This document shows, piece by piece, positions 1 through 8,417 of a DNA stretch of 64,000 nt. The stretch covers positions 1 through 64,000 of the forward strand of contig NZ_JAPVBJ010000002.1 in the NCBI RefSeq assembly GCF_026967985.1, written 5' to 3'. Source of the stretch: Modestobacter sp. VKM Ac-2984 (GTDB taxonomy: Bacteria; Actinomycetota; Actinomycetes; Mycobacteriales; Geodermatophilaceae). Positions within the stretch are counted from its first letter, which is position 1; each line of letters opens with the position of its first letter. Position numbers and translations under genes: made by a program. The notes beneath the pieces were generated by a model that searched no databases, was not told where the DNA came from, and worked only from the letters and a program-made list of their open reading frames with translations.

Positions 1-147
1 CCGAAGACACCGAAGGGGGATTTGTTACTTGGCACTGACTTTCGGCACGCTGTTGAGTTCTCAAGGAGCGGACGCGCACGTTCCCCGACCAATTTCTTGG
101 CCGTTCTTCGTGGCGGTGATTTCCACTTTACACCAAGTTCCGCAGCG
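1..147 (-). other. rRNA operon leader (16S gene lies left of the window)
   Basis: Read on the minus strand, positions about 25-75 contain TCCTTGAGAACTCAACAG followed by GCGTGCCGAAAGTCAGTGCC. From memory this closely resembles the conserved processing leader upstream of 16S rRNA in actinomycetes such as Streptomyces. The next gene to the right also reads leftwards, so the rRNA genes should begin to the left of position 1. The same motif also occurs in 16S-23S spacers, but a spacer would need an rRNA gene on the right, and none is there. No mature rRNA sequence is visible. Confidence 0.6.
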
Positions 148-153
148 GGTGAA
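125..153 (-). promoter_or_regulatory. Possible rRNA operon promoter
   Basis: On the minus strand a -35-like TTCACC (148-153) is followed after 17 nt by a -10-like TAAAGT (125-130), about 50 nt upstream of the conserved leader motif. Each box matches four of six consensus bases. The region 154-312 may hold further tandem promoters, but nothing convincing was seen there. Confidence 0.35.
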
Positions 154-312
154 CCACGGGGGTTCTTCCGGCGGTTTCCCAGGCCCTGCGGCCCGGTCCG
201 TTCTCGCTTGGTGCATGGAGAACAATACACGCCCTCAGAGGGGCTCTGCAGGGGGGTCCCCGGAGGGGTCCTCGAACGGTGCGGATGCGCTGCTGAGCAG
301 GGAGAACGCGGC

Positions 313-942
313 TCAGGCCACCCCGCGGGGGCGGAACTGGACGCTCACGCGTGGACCGACGGGCTTGGTCGTCTTCGGGATGCAGTGCTCCCAGCTGCGC
401 TGGCACGAACCGCCCATCACCACCAGGTCGCCGTGCCCGAGGGTGAAGCGCCGGCTCTCGCCGCCACCCACCGGCCGCAGCAGGAGTGGCCGGGGCGAGC
501 CGAACGAGACGATGGCGACCAACGTGTCCTCGGTGCGGCTGCGCCCGATGCGATCGCCGTGCCAGGCGACGCTGTCGCGCCCGTCGCGGTACAGGCACAT
601 GCCCGCCGTCACGAACGGCTCGCCCAGCTCCGGCCGATAGTGCGCGTCGAGGGCGGTGCGGGCCTCGGTGAGCAGGGCGTGCGGCAGTGCCTCACCCGCT
701 CCGTACCAACGCAGCAACCGGGGGACGGCCACCTCACGCTCGTACATCTGCCGTCGGTCCTCCCGCCAGCCGATGTCGCCCAACAGGACGTCAAGCACGC
801 TGTCGGAGCCCACGACCCAGCCCGTGAGGTGGTCGACCCAGGCGCCACGGCTCAGCAGGTGCCGGGAGACCCGCCCCGCGAGCGGGGTGAGCGCAGCCTC
901 CTCGGCCACGTCCCAGATGGACGGCTGGTGCGCGAGCGACAT
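313..942 (-). CDS. AlkB-type 2-oxoglutarate/Fe(II) dioxygenase
   Basis: A 209-residue protein of the AlkB family, whose members use Fe(II), 2-oxoglutarate and O2 to remove alkyl groups from DNA or RNA bases. The iron triad is visible as WHGD (His128, Asp130) and the distal His186 in SWEHCIPK. The 2-oxoglutarate-binding arginines are in PRVSVQFRPR (about 198-204). Length is normal for the family. The gene stands alone between the putative rRNA leader and recQ, with 100 bp separating it from recQ. The preferred lesion, or whether the substrate is nucleic acid at all, cannot be read from the sequence. Confidence 0.88.
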   Translation of the reverse strand: MSLAHQPSIWDVAEEAALTPLAGRVSRHLLSRGAWVDHLTGWVVGSDSVLDVLLGDIGWREDRRQMYEREVAVPRLLRWYGAGEALPHALLTEARTALDAHYRPELGEPFVTAGMCLYRDGRDSVAWHGDRIGRSRTEDTLVAIVSFGSPRPLLLRPVGGGESRRFTLGHGDLVVMGGSCQRSWEHCIPKTTKPVGPRVSVQFRPRGVA

Positions 943-1042
943 GGAGGGAGGCTACTCCCGGTTTCGCACAGGTGTTCGAAACCCTGTGGACAACCCCGCC
1001 CTCGCCTTCCCCTCGGCGGGGGCATGAGGACGGGGTGCCCCC

Positions 1043-3283
1043 TCAGGCGCTGAGCGCCAGCACGAACGGCAGGACGGAGCCGGCCCCCGCCAGTCGCAGC
1101 TCACGGCCGGCGACGGTCATGGTCCAGCGCGAGTCGGCCAGGTCGTCGACGAGGAGGACCGGGGCGTCGCCGAGCTCGGCCAGCCGGGCCCGGAGCTCCG
1201 ACCCGACCACGATGCGCTGCCAGACCCCGGCCAGCCGGAAGGCGCTGTTGCCGCCCGGCCCGCCGGTGGGACCGCCGTGGGCCAGGTCGAGGGCCCCCAG
1301 GTAGGGCAGCCGCCCCAACTGCGCCAGCCCCTGGGCCACTCCCGTGACCAGGGCGGGCCGCCGCCGGGACGGCATGGCGACCACGCCGGCGGGGCGCTGC
1401 GCCCAGTCCCAGGCGCCGAGCACCCGGGCACAGGCCTTCAGCAGCTCTGCGTCCGGCGGCGCGTCGTTGGGCAGGCCGGGGCGCATGACCCGGTGGCTCA
1501 CCTCGTAGGCGGCGTCCGGGTCCTCCTCGATCGAGGGCGCCTCGAGGTCTTCGGCCAGGGTGGCCACGCCGCCGACCCCGTCGTCTCCCAGGAGGGTGCG
1601 CAGGCGCTGGCCCCAGCCCAGGTCGGTCAGCCGGGCCACGGCCCGACCGACGCCGATCTGCTCACCCGGCGCGATCTTGCCCTTGACCTCGACCCCGAGC
1701 CGGTCGGCACCGGTGGGCCACTGCGCCCGCGGCGGGAGCTCCACGCCGGGCCGGTCCAGCCGGGCGGAGGCCGCCTCGGCCGCGCCGGCCGGCACGTCGG
1801 TGGGGTACCAGGGGCCGGTGCAGACGTCGCAGCGCCCGCAGGGGGTGGCGGTCGGGTCGTCGAGCGCCTCCTGGAGGAAGGCCATCCGGCACTCCGCGGT
1901 GTCGACGGGCCGTGCGTAGGTGAGCATCGACCGCTGCTCGGCCTCCCGGGTCGCGGTGACCCGGGAGTACCGCTCGGCGTCGTAGACCCACGGGACGCCG
2001 GTGGAACGCCAGCCGCCCTGCACCCGCTCCACCGCGCCGTCGACGGCGAGCACCTTGAGCAGCAGCTCGAGCCGGGAGCGGCGGACGTCGGCCACCGTCT
2101 CCAAGCGCGCGACCGACCACGCCTTGCCGTCGGCCATCGCGGTGAGGACGGCCGCGGCGTGGTCCTCCCGGGGCATGGAGGAGGTGGCGAACCACTGCCA
2201 GATCGCGATGTCCTCCGGCCCGGGGAGCAGCAGCACGTCGGCGTTGGCGACGGCACGGCCGGCGCGACCCACCTGCTGGTAGTAGCTGACCGGCGAGGAC
2301 GGTGCGCCCAGGTGGACGACGAAGCCCAGGTCCGGCTTGTCGAACCCCATCCCCAGTGCCGAGGTGGCGACCAGGGCCTTCACCCGGTTCTCCCGCAGCG
2401 CCTCCTCGGCGTCCTTGCGGTCGGCGTCGTCCAGTCGCCCGGTGTAGGCGCGGACCTCGTGGCCGGCGTCGCGGAGCAGCGCCGCCGTCTCCTCGGCCGC
2501 GGCCACGGTGAGCGTGTAGACGATGCCGCTGCCCGGCAGGTCGCCGATGTGCGCCGACAGCCAGGCCAGCCGCGCGCGGTCGGTGTCCAGCCGCAGCACG
2601 CCCAGCCGCAGGGAGTCCCGGGCCAGGGGGCCACGGACGGTGGTCACCTCGACACCGCCGGCGCCGAGCTGTTCGGCGACATCGGCGACCACCCGCTCGT
2701 TGGCCGTGGCGGTCGTCGCGAGCACGGGGGTGCCGGCGGGGAGCTGACCGAGCAGGTCGCGGATGCGGCGGTAGTCGGGCCGGAAGTCGTGCCCCCAGTC
2801 GGAGACGCAGTGCGCCTCGTCGACCACCAGCAGGCCGCAGCGCTCGACCAGGCTGGGCAGCTGCTCGTCGCGGAAGCGCGGGTTGGTCAGCCGCTCCGGG
2901 GAGACCAGCAGGACGTCGACGTCGTCGGCGGCGAGCCGGGCGTTGATGTCGTCCCACTCGGTCACGTTGGAGCTGGAGATCTCCACGGCCTTGATCCCGG
3001 CGCGGGCGGCTGCGGCCACCTGGTCGCGCATCAGCGCGAGCAACGGGCTCACCAGCAGCGTCGGACCGGCGCCGCGGCGGCGCAGCAGGGCGGTGGAGAC
3101 GAAGTAGACGGCGGACTTCCCCCAGCCGGTGCGCTGCACGACCAGGGCGCGTTCGTGCCGCTCGACGAGCGCGGTGACGGCGGCGTCCTGCCCCTCGCGG
3201 AAGACCGCGTCGGCGCGGCCGGTGAGCTCGCGGAGCACGCCGAGCGCCTCATCGGCCAGATCGGTCTCGACAGCGGTGCTCAT
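1043..3283 (-). CDS. RecQ-family ATP-dependent DNA helicase with a phosphoribosyltransferase-like C-terminal domain
   Basis: A 746-residue superfamily 2 helicase acting in DNA repair or recombination. Walker A TGWGKS is at 52-57, the DEAH box at 155-158, motif III ATTATAN near 189-195 and motif VI QVGRAGR at 337-343. The RecQ zinc site is Cys465, Cys482, Cys485 and Cys488 (CGRCDVC). After this, instead of an HRDC domain, about 240 residues lead to VLLVDDLADS (709-718), which looks like the PRPP loop of phosphoribosyltransferases. I chose the ATG at 3283 because the upstream extension in frame has no family similarity. It is divergent from the PHP gene, with 80 bp between. Helicase activity is near certain from the motifs; a role for the tail is unknown. 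Confidence 0.92.
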   Translation of the reverse strand: MSTAVETDLADEALGVLRELTGRADAVFREGQDAAVTALVERHERALVVQRTGWGKSAVYFVSTALLRRRGAGPTLLVSPLLALMRDQVAAAARAGIKAVEISSSNVTEWDDINARLAADDVDVLLVSPERLTNPRFRDEQLPSLVERCGLLVVDEAHCVSDWGHDFRPDYRRIRDLLGQLPAGTPVLATTATANERVVADVAEQLGAGGVEVTTVRGPLARDSLRLGVLRLDTDRARLAWLSAHIGDLPGSGIVYTLTVAAAEETAALLRDAGHEVRAYTGRLDDADRKDAEEALRENRVKALVATSALGMGFDKPDLGFVVHLGAPSSPVSYYQQVGRAGRAVANADVLLLPGPEDIAIWQWFATSSMPREDHAAAVLTAMADGKAWSVARLETVADVRRSRLELLLKVLAVDGAVERVQGGWRSTGVPWVYDAERYSRVTATREAEQRSMLTYARPVDTAECRMAFLQEALDDPTATPCGRCDVCTGPWYPTDVPAGAAEAASARLDRPGVELPPRAQWPTGADRLGVEVKGKIAPGEQIGVGRAVARLTDLGWGQRLRTLLGDDGVGGVATLAEDLEAPSIEEDPDAAYEVSHRVMRPGLPNDAPPDAELLKACARVLGAWDWAQRPAGVVAMPSRRRPALVTGVAQGLAQLGRLPYLGALDLAHGGPTGGPGGNSAFRLAGVWQRIVVGSELRARLAELGDAPVLLVDDLADSRWTMTVAGRELRLAGAGSVLPFVLALSA

Positions 3284-3363
3284 GCCCCGACCGTAGGCGG
3301 CGGCACCGACAACTCCGGACCTGGGCGTGCGGTGGCTGTGGACGACCGGTTGGATGGGCCTCG

Positions 3364-4191
3364 ATGCTGCCCCCGGACAACCACGTGCACTCCGAGTTCT
3401 CCTGGGACACCGGCCCACGAGCGTCGCTGTTGCGTGCCTGCGAGCGCGCCGTGGAGATCGGCCTCCCGGCCATCGCCTTCACCGAACACCTCGACTTCAC
3501 CGTCTGGGACGCCGCCGACCGCGCCACCGCGCAAGGGCTCACCGACCGGCACCCGGCCAACCAGCTGCCCATCGACGTCGACCTCTACGCCGAGACGATC
3601 TGGGAGGCCCGGCAACGCTTCCCGACGCTGCGGGTGTGGTCCGGTGTGGAGGCCGGCGAGCCGCACCTGTTCGGGGCCAGCGTGGCCGCGCACCTGGGCG
3701 CCTCCCCGGTCGACCGGGTCCTCGGTTCCCTGCACTCGCTGCCGGTCGACGGCCGGCTGATGGGCGTGAACCGGCTGCTGCACGCGCCGGGCATCGACGT
3801 CGTCGCCACGATGCGCCGGTACCTCACCGAGATGGTGGCGATGATCGAGAGCAGCGACGTCTTCCAGGTGCTGGCGCACTGCGACTACCCGCGGCGCTAC
3901 TGGCCCGGCGGCCGGGAGCAGTACCCGCAGGCGGTGTTCGAGGAGGAGTACCGGGCGGTGTTCCGGGCGCTGGCGGCCAGCGACCGGGCCCTCGAGGTGA
4001 ACACCACCAGCCCGCTGTGGTCGGTGGAGCTGCTCCGCTGGTACCGCGAGGAGGGCGGCGACGCCGTCAGCTTCGGCAGCGACGGCCACCAGCCGCACCT
4101 GGTCGGGCAGCGGTTCGAGCTGGCGGTCGACGTCGTCGAGCAGGCGGGCTTCCGCCCCGGCCGGGACCGCTTCGACTTCTGGCGCCGCTGA
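3364..4191 (+). CDS. PHP-domain phosphoesterase, histidinol-phosphatase-like
   Basis: A 275-residue protein of the PHP superfamily. The first metal motif DNHVHSEFSWD is at the extreme N-terminus, followed by FTEHLDF near 39-45, a central LGSLHSLP, HCDYPRR near 175, and FGSDGHQP near the C-terminus. These match the His/Asp metal ligands of HisK-type histidinol-phosphate phosphatases. Related PHP proteins hydrolyse other phosphate esters, and no histidine-biosynthesis gene is nearby, so the substrate is open. No clear ribosome-binding site precedes the ATG. It is transcribed away from recQ. Confidence 0.82.
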   Translation: MLPPDNHVHSEFSWDTGPRASLLRACERAVEIGLPAIAFTEHLDFTVWDAADRATAQGLTDRHPANQLPIDVDLYAETIWEARQRFPTLRVWSGVEAGEPHLFGASVAAHLGASPVDRVLGSLHSLPVDGRLMGVNRLLHAPGIDVVATMRRYLTEMVAMIESSDVFQVLAHCDYPRRYWPGGREQYPQAVFEEEYRAVFRALAASDRALEVNTTSPLWSVELLRWYREEGGDAVSFGSDGHQPHLVGQRFELAVDVVEQAGFRPGRDRFDFWRR

Positions 4192-4228
4192 GGCCGCCCG
4201 CGGGACGACGAGGACCCGAGAACGGTGG

Positions 4229-4513
4229 GTGTCGACCCGGTCGTGGACTGCCGATGAGGAGGGCGTGACCGCTCCGGCTGCCCTCGAGGCCCCGACCGAC
4301 GGGGACGATCCCGTCCCCTTCGGCCCGCAGACCGTCGTCCAGGAGGCGACCGCCGCCGGCCTGGCCGCCATCGCCCGGCTGCACGACGAGGCCCTGGCAG
4401 CGATCGCCGCGCTTGCCGAGAGCTGGGACCAGCCGGCCGACCCCGTCCGGGTGCTCCGCACGGCCGAGCGGCCGGCGGTCGTCCTCCGGCCCGGGAACAC
4501 AGCCGCCGCCTGA
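4229..4513 (+). CDS. Small uncharacterised helical protein, paralogue of the protein at 22450
   Basis: An unknown 94-residue protein starting at GTG 4229; a second GTG at 4265 sits very close behind a GGAGG and could be the true start. The centre has an amphipathic stretch, LAAIARLHDEALAAIAALAE, followed by a proline-rich tail. The same pattern (LASIARIHADGLAAVATIAE, then a P-I/V-R-V and A..VV tail) occurs in the 121-residue protein at 22450, so the two are paralogues. It has no signal peptide or membrane segment. It lies immediately upstream of the carbamate kinase promoter. Function unknown. Confidence 0.6.
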   Translation: MSTRSWTADEEGVTAPAALEAPTDGDDPVPFGPQTVVQEATAAGLAAIARLHDEALAAIAALAESWDQPADPVRVLRTAERPAVVLRPGNTAAA

Positions 4514-4519
4514 TCTGGC

Positions 4520-4547
4520 GGAAGTACTTCACCGCTAAGGCAGTTCC
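4520..4547 (+). promoter_or_regulatory. Dyad operator 1 upstream of carbamate kinase
   Basis: An imperfect palindrome with left arm GGAAGTACTTCA, centre CCGC and right arm TAAGGCAGTTCC. The left part matches two sites between the divergent fdrA and molybdenum-hydroxylase genes (13535-13604), sharing the core pattern GTAC-Y-TCA-S-CGCT. It covers the predicted -35 box, so a bound protein would block transcription. The regulator is not identified. Confidence 0.65.
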
Positions 4548-4557
4548 CCGCTAGGGT
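4528..4557 (+). promoter_or_regulatory. Predicted promoter of the carbamate kinase-barbiturase unit, leaderless
   Basis: TTCACC (4528-4533), an 18-nt spacer and TAGGGT (4552-4557) form a typical actinobacterial promoter. The ATG at 4564 lies only six bases after the -10 box, so transcription should start at or next to the A of the start codon. This agrees with the absence of a Shine-Dalgarno sequence before the ATG. Confidence 0.6.
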
Positions 4558-4563
4558 CACGCA

Positions 4564-5532
4564 ATGGCCCTCCCCCGTCGTGTCGTCATCGCCCTGGGCG
4601 GCAACGCGATGACCGGCGCCGACGGCTCCGCCACGCCCCGTGCCCAGCGCGAGGCCATCGCCGCGGCCGCCCAGCACATCGCCGCCGTCGTCGCCACCGG
4701 GGCCGAGGTGGTCCTCACCCACGGCAACGGCCCCCAGGTCGGCAACCTGCTGGTCAAGAACGAGCTGGCGGCGCACGTGGTCCCACCGGTCCCGCTGGAC
4801 TGGAACGTCGCCCAGACCCAGGCCACCATCGGGTTCACCCTCGCCGACGAGCTGGACGCCGCCCTGGCCGCCCTCGGCTCGTCCCAGCGCACCGCGGCGC
4901 TGGTCACCCGCACCCTCGTCGACCCCGCCGACCCCGGGTTCGCGACGCCGTCCAAGCCGGTCGGCCGGCACCTGAGCCGGGACGAGGCCCAGCGCTTCAT
5001 CGACCTCGGGCAGAACTGGGAGGACCGCGGCGAGCGCGGCTGGCGGCGGGTGGTCCCCTCGCCCGAGCCGCTGTCGGTGGTCGACGTCCCGGCCATCTCC
5101 GCGCTCAGCGCGGCCGGGTTCGTGGTCGTCTGCGCCGGCGGCGGCGGTGTGCCCGTGGTCCCGGGCGCCGCGAGCGGCGATGCCCTGATCGGCGTCGAGG
5201 CCGTCATCGACAAGGACCTCACCGCCGCACTGCTCGCCCGGGAGCTCCGCGCGGACACCCTGGTCATCGCCACCGACGTCCCGCACGTGATGGTCGACTT
5301 CGGCACCCCGTCGGCCCGCCCGCTGACCCGGGTCACCGTCGCCGAGATGCGTGCCCACGCCGACGCCGGCCAGTTCGCCCGCGGCAGCATGGGCCCCAAG
5401 GTCGAGGCCGCGCTCCGGTTCGTGACCGACTCCGGGGACGGCCGTCAGGGCGCTCGCGCCGTCATCACCGCACTGCCCCACATCTCCGACGCCGTCGCCC
5501 GTGACGACGTCGGCACCGTCGTCACCGCATAG
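4564..5532 (+). CDS. arcC: Carbamate kinase
   Basis: A 322-residue amino-acid-kinase-family protein that transfers phosphate between carbamoyl phosphate and ADP, yielding ATP plus carbamate in catabolism. Visible motifs are VIALGGNA near the N-terminus, THGNGPQVG near 53-61, [16 protein letters not shown] near 192-199, and [15 protein letters not shown], all standard for the family. The barbiturase-family gene follows 11 bp downstream with its own AAGGAGA, so the two are one operon. No arginine deiminase (arcA) or catabolic ornithine carbamoyltransferase is nearby. The carbamoyl phosphate source is therefore more likely the FdrA/DUF1116 pair, which shares the operator. Confidence 0.92.
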   Translation: MALPRRVVIALGGNAMTGADGSATPRAQREAIAAAAQHIAAVVATGAEVVLTHGNGPQVGNLLVKNELAAHVVPPVPLDWNVAQTQATIGFTLADELDAALAALGSSQRTAALVTRTLVDPADPGFATPSKPVGRHLSRDEAQRFIDLGQNWEDRGERGWRRVVPSPEPLSVVDVPAISALSAAGFVVVCAGGGGVPVVPGAASGDALIGVEAVIDKDLTAALLARELRADTLVIATDVPHVMVDFGTPSARPLTRVTVAEMRAHADAGQFARGSMGPKVEAALRFVTDSGDGRQGARAVITALPHISDAVARDDVGTVVTA

Positions 5533-5543
5533 AAGGAGAAGAC

Positions 5544-6647
5544 ATGCCCGCACCGATCGAGGTCCGCAAGGTCCCGCTGCACAACGTCAGCGACGCCTCC
5601 GAGCTGGCCAAGCTCATCGACGACGGCGTCATGGAGGCCGACCGGGTCATCGCCGTCATCGGCAAGACGGAGGGCAACGGCGGCGTGAACGACTACACCC
5701 GGATCATCGCCGACCGCGCCTTCCGCGAGGTGCTGATGGAGAAGGGCTCACGGAGCAAGGAGCAGGTCGGGGAGATCCCGATCGTGTGGTCCGGCGGCAC
5801 GGACGGCGTGATCAGCCCGCACGCCACGATCTTCGCCACGCTGCCCGAGGACTCGGTGGAGAAGACCGACGAGCCGCGGCTGACCGTCGGGTTCGCGATG
5901 AGCGAGGTGCTGCTGCCCGAGGACATCGGCCGGCTCACCATGGTCGAGAAGGTGGCCGAGGGAGTGCGCCGGGCGATGGCCGAGGCGGGCATCACCGACC
6001 CGGCCGACGTCCACTACGTGCAGACCAAGACGCCGCTGCTGACCATCGAGACGATCCGCGAGGCCAAGTCCCGCGGCGAGGAGACCTACTACGACGAGCC
6101 GCACGGCTCGATGGACCTCTCCAACGGCACGACGGCGCTGGGCATCGCGCTGGCGCTGGGTGAGATCGAGATGCCGGAGCAGAAGCAGGTGATGCGCGAC
6201 TTCGACCTGTTCAGCGCGGTCGCCTCCTGCTCCTCGGGCGTCGAGCTGGACCGGGCGCAGATCATCGTCGTCGGCAACGCCCGCGGCCACGGCGGCGACT
6301 ACCGGATCGGCCACTCGGTGATGACCGACGCCCTCGACCAGGACGGCATCTGGAACGCCATCCGGGACGCCGGCCTCGAGCTGCCCGATCGGCCGCACAC
6401 CTCCGACCTGGACGGCAACCTGGTCAACGTCTTCCTCAAGTGCGAGGCCGACCCGACCGGCTACGTGCGCGGCCGGCGCAACGCGATGCTCGACGACTCC
6501 GACGTCTTCTGGCACCGGCAGATCAAGGCCACCGTCGGCGGCGTCGCCGCCTCGGTGACCGGCGACCCGGCGGTGTTCGTGTCGGTGGCCGCCGTGCACC
6601 AGGGGCCCTCCGGCGGCGGCCCGGTCGCCGCCATCGTCAAGGCCTGA
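5544..6647 (+). CDS. Ring-opening amidohydrolase of the barbiturase/cyanuric acid hydrolase family
   Basis: A 367-residue cytosolic enzyme of the family containing AtzD (cyanuric acid to carboxybiuret) and barbiturase (barbiturate to ureidomalonate). These proteins have three repeats, each contributing a Lys-Ser pair. Here the candidate pairs are Lys41 (VIGKTEGNG) with Ser83 (SGGTDG), Lys162 (QTKTPLL) with Ser230/231 (ASCSSG), and Lys328 (RQIKATVGG) with Ser356 (HQGPSGGGP). Length is normal. Spacing and a good ribosome-binding site tie it to carbamate kinase. With a molybdenum hydroxylase under the same operator, barbiturate is the more attractive substrate, but motifs alone do not separate the two activities. 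Confidence 0.88.
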   Translation: MPAPIEVRKVPLHNVSDASELAKLIDDGVMEADRVIAVIGKTEGNGGVNDYTRIIADRAFREVLMEKGSRSKEQVGEIPIVWSGGTDGVISPHATIFATLPEDSVEKTDEPRLTVGFAMSEVLLPEDIGRLTMVEKVAEGVRRAMAEAGITDPADVHYVQTKTPLLTIETIREAKSRGEETYYDEPHGSMDLSNGTTALGIALALGEIEMPEQKQVMRDFDLFSAVASCSSGVELDRAQIIVVGNARGHGGDYRIGHSVMTDALDQDGIWNAIRDAGLELPDRPHTSDLDGNLVNVFLKCEADPTGYVRGRRNAMLDDSDVFWHRQIKATVGGVAASVTGDPAVFVSVAAVHQGPSGGGPVAAIVKA

Positions 6648-6652
6648 GCGAC

Positions 6653-6684
6653 GGCGCCGGCCGGGTCAGGTCCCGGCCGGCGCC
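6653..6684 (+). terminator. Hairpin terminator between barbiturase-like gene and ohr
   Basis: A perfect 13-bp stem (GGCGCCGGCCGGG, 6653-6665, with its complement at 6672-6684) and a 6-nt loop, 5 bp after the barbiturase-like stop codon. It lacks a U-tract, as is common in this group. It lies between convergent genes and may serve both. Confidence 0.7.
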
Positions 6685-6707
6685 CCCAGGCGCGATCCTG
6701 GTGCCTG

Positions 6708-7130
6708 TCAGGCGACCGTGGTCTCCAGGGTGACCGGGACGTTGCCGCGGGTGGCGTTGGAGTACGGGCAGACCTGGTGCGCGGCCTCCACGAGCTGCTC
6801 CGCGGTCGCCTGGTCGACGCCGCCGAGCTCGACGTGCAGGGCGACCTCCAGCCCGAAGCCGCCTGCGTCGTTCGGCCCGATGCCGACCTCCGCGGTGACC
6901 CCGGCGTCACTGATCGGCGCCTTCTGCTTGCGGGCCACCATCTTCAGTGCGGACAGGAAGCACGCGGCGTAGCCGGCGGCGAAGAGCTGCTCGGGGTTGG
7001 TGGCGCCGCCCTCGCCACCCATCTCCTTCGGCGTGGCCAGGTCCAGGTCGATCAGACCGTCGGAGGAGCGGGTGTGGCCGTTGCGGCCGTCACCGGTGGC
7101 GGTGGCGACGGCGGTGTAGACGCTGGGCAT
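6708..7130 (-). CDS. ohr: Organic hydroperoxide resistance protein (Ohr/OsmC family)
   Basis: A 140-residue thiol peroxidase that reduces organic hydroperoxides. Family features are MPSVYTAVATATGDGRNG at the N-terminus, the first catalytic cysteine in GYAACFLSAL, and the second in HQVCPYSNATRGN. The ATG at 7130 is preceded by GGAGG with good spacing; longer forms in the same frame add unrelated residues. It is divergent from the phosphatase gene at 7313. No ohrR regulator gene lies next to it, although a palindrome is present 20 bp upstream. Confidence 0.93.
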   Translation of the reverse strand: MPSVYTAVATATGDGRNGHTRSSDGLIDLDLATPKEMGGEGGATNPEQLFAAGYAACFLSALKMVARKQKAPISDAGVTAEVGIGPNDAGGFGLEVALHVELGGVDQATAEQLVEAAHQVCPYSNATRGNVPVTLETTVA

Positions 7131-7149
7131 GAGCGGTCCTCCAAGTGGT

Positions 7150-7164
7150 TGGGTGTAGCACCCA
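7150..7164 (-). promoter_or_regulatory. Possible operator upstream of ohr
   Basis: The palindrome TGGGTG-TAG-CACCCA lies 20 bp upstream of the ohr start, with another CACCCA at 7170-7175. It could be a repressor site such as for an OhrR-like protein, but does not match a motif I can name. Confidence 0.35.
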
Positions 7165-7312
7165 CTGTGCACCCAGCGGACCAGCCGTACGGCTGCCCCG
7201 GCGCCGATCTCGCTCACACTCCTCGGGTGCGTGGTCCTGACCAGTGGGTTCGCTACCTTGAGCGCTGCGCCGGACCCGCGGGGGGAGACCGGACGGACGA
7301 GGAGCTGCAGCA

Positions 7313-8398
7313 GTGACCAGGTCGCAACGCCTGCAGCGGGCACTGCCCGCAGGGGTGCTGGCCGTCGTGACCGTGACCGACGTCGTCAGTGGGCCCGAGC
7401 AGGTGATCCTCGGCCTGGTCGTCATGGCCCCGCTCCTGGCGGCGACGACGCTCGGCCGGCGGGGCACGGTGAGCTACGCCGTCCTGGCCCTCGTGCTGGC
7501 GGCGCTGTTGGGCGTCTACGACCAGCAGTACACCGCGAGCACGCTGCTCCCCCAGGTCGTCCGGTTGCTGGCGGTGGCAGGCGGCGGCGTCCTGGCGGTG
7601 GGCGCCTGCAGCCTCCGGCTGCGCCGCGAGGCCCAGCTGGCCCGGCTGAGCGCACAGGCGGCGACCACGGAGGCGGCGCTGCAGACGGCCGAGGCGCTGC
7701 AGCTCAACCTGCTCGGCCCGCCGCCGCGGGTGGCGGGCCTGGAGTCGGCCGTGCGGTACCTGCCGGCCAGCCGGCACACCCAGGTGGGCGGCGACTGGTA
7801 CGACGCCTTCCCCCTCCCGGACGGGACCACCATGCTGGTCATCGGGGACGTCGCCGGGCACGACGCCCCGGTTGCCGCGACGATGGCGCAGACCCGGGCG
7901 ATGCTCCAGGCGATCGCCCAGCGCTCGACCGGCTCGCCGGCGGAGGTGCTGTGCACTCTGGACGAGGTGCTCGCCGGTCTGGACCTACACACCCTGGTCA
8001 CGGTGATCGTGGCGCAGGTCGACGCCCCGTCGTCCGTTGACGGCTCGCGGCGGTTCCGGTGGTCCAACGCGGGCCACCCACCACCGGTGCTGGCGAGGGC
8101 CGGCGACGAGGTCGGCCTGCTCGCGGCCGCCCCCGAGAGCCTGCTCGGCATCGCACCCGGCGTCCAGCGGACCGACCACACCCTCGAGCTGGGCGCCGGC
8201 GACACGCTGCTCTTCTACACCGATGGGCTGGTCGAACGACGCGGTGCACCGCTCGACGACGGGTTGGCCTGGCTGGTCGGTGAGCTGAAGAGGACCGGCC
8301 GGGAGCCCCTCGACCGGCTCTGCGACGACCTGCTGGGCCAGCTCGGTGGGCGGGTCGACGACGACGTGGCACTGCTCGCCGTCCGCGTCCCCGGCTGA
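7313..8398 (+). CDS. Membrane-anchored SpoIIE-type PP2C serine phosphatase
   Basis: A 361-residue protein. Residues about 8-110 hold three or four hydrophobic segments, then a short helical linker (about 103-130) leads to a SpoIIE/PP2C domain. Metal-binding acids are visible in GGDWYDAF (about 159-166), VIGDVAGHD and the final RVDDDVALLAV. The FYTDGLVERRG motif is also present. Such proteins usually dephosphorylate anti-anti-sigma factors in partner-switching stress pathways, or act in two-component-like signalling. No anti-sigma kinase or STAS protein is adjacent. GTG 7313 is the start, with GAGGAG about 12 bp upstream. Confidence 0.88.
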   Translation: MTRSQRLQRALPAGVLAVVTVTDVVSGPEQVILGLVVMAPLLAATTLGRRGTVSYAVLALVLAALLGVYDQQYTASTLLPQVVRLLAVAGGGVLAVGACSLRLRREAQLARLSAQAATTEAALQTAEALQLNLLGPPPRVAGLESAVRYLPASRHTQVGGDWYDAFPLPDGTTMLVIGDVAGHDAPVAATMAQTRAMLQAIAQRSTGSPAEVLCTLDEVLAGLDLHTLVTVIVAQVDAPSSVDGSRRFRWSNAGHPPPVLARAGDEVGLLAAAPESLLGIAPGVQRTDHTLELGAGDTLLFYTDGLVERRGAPLDDGLAWLVGELKRTGREPLDRLCDDLLGQLGGRVDDDVALLAVRVPG

Positions 8399-8417
8399 GC
8401 ACGGGGCGACCGGCGGG

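Noticed and set aside
1277-3760. Very long open frame on the plus strand opposite recQ (827 codons), and similar long antisense frames at 3280-5553, 11500-13632, 14998-17553 and 59575-61560
   Set aside because: They lie opposite genes with clear domains, show Gly/Arg/His/Val-rich composition typical of GC-rich shadow frames, and have no recognisable motif.
4564-5532. Arginine deiminase pathway locus
   Set aside because: Carbamate kinase is present, but arcA, arcB and an arginine/ornithine antiporter are not; the shared operator links it to other genes.
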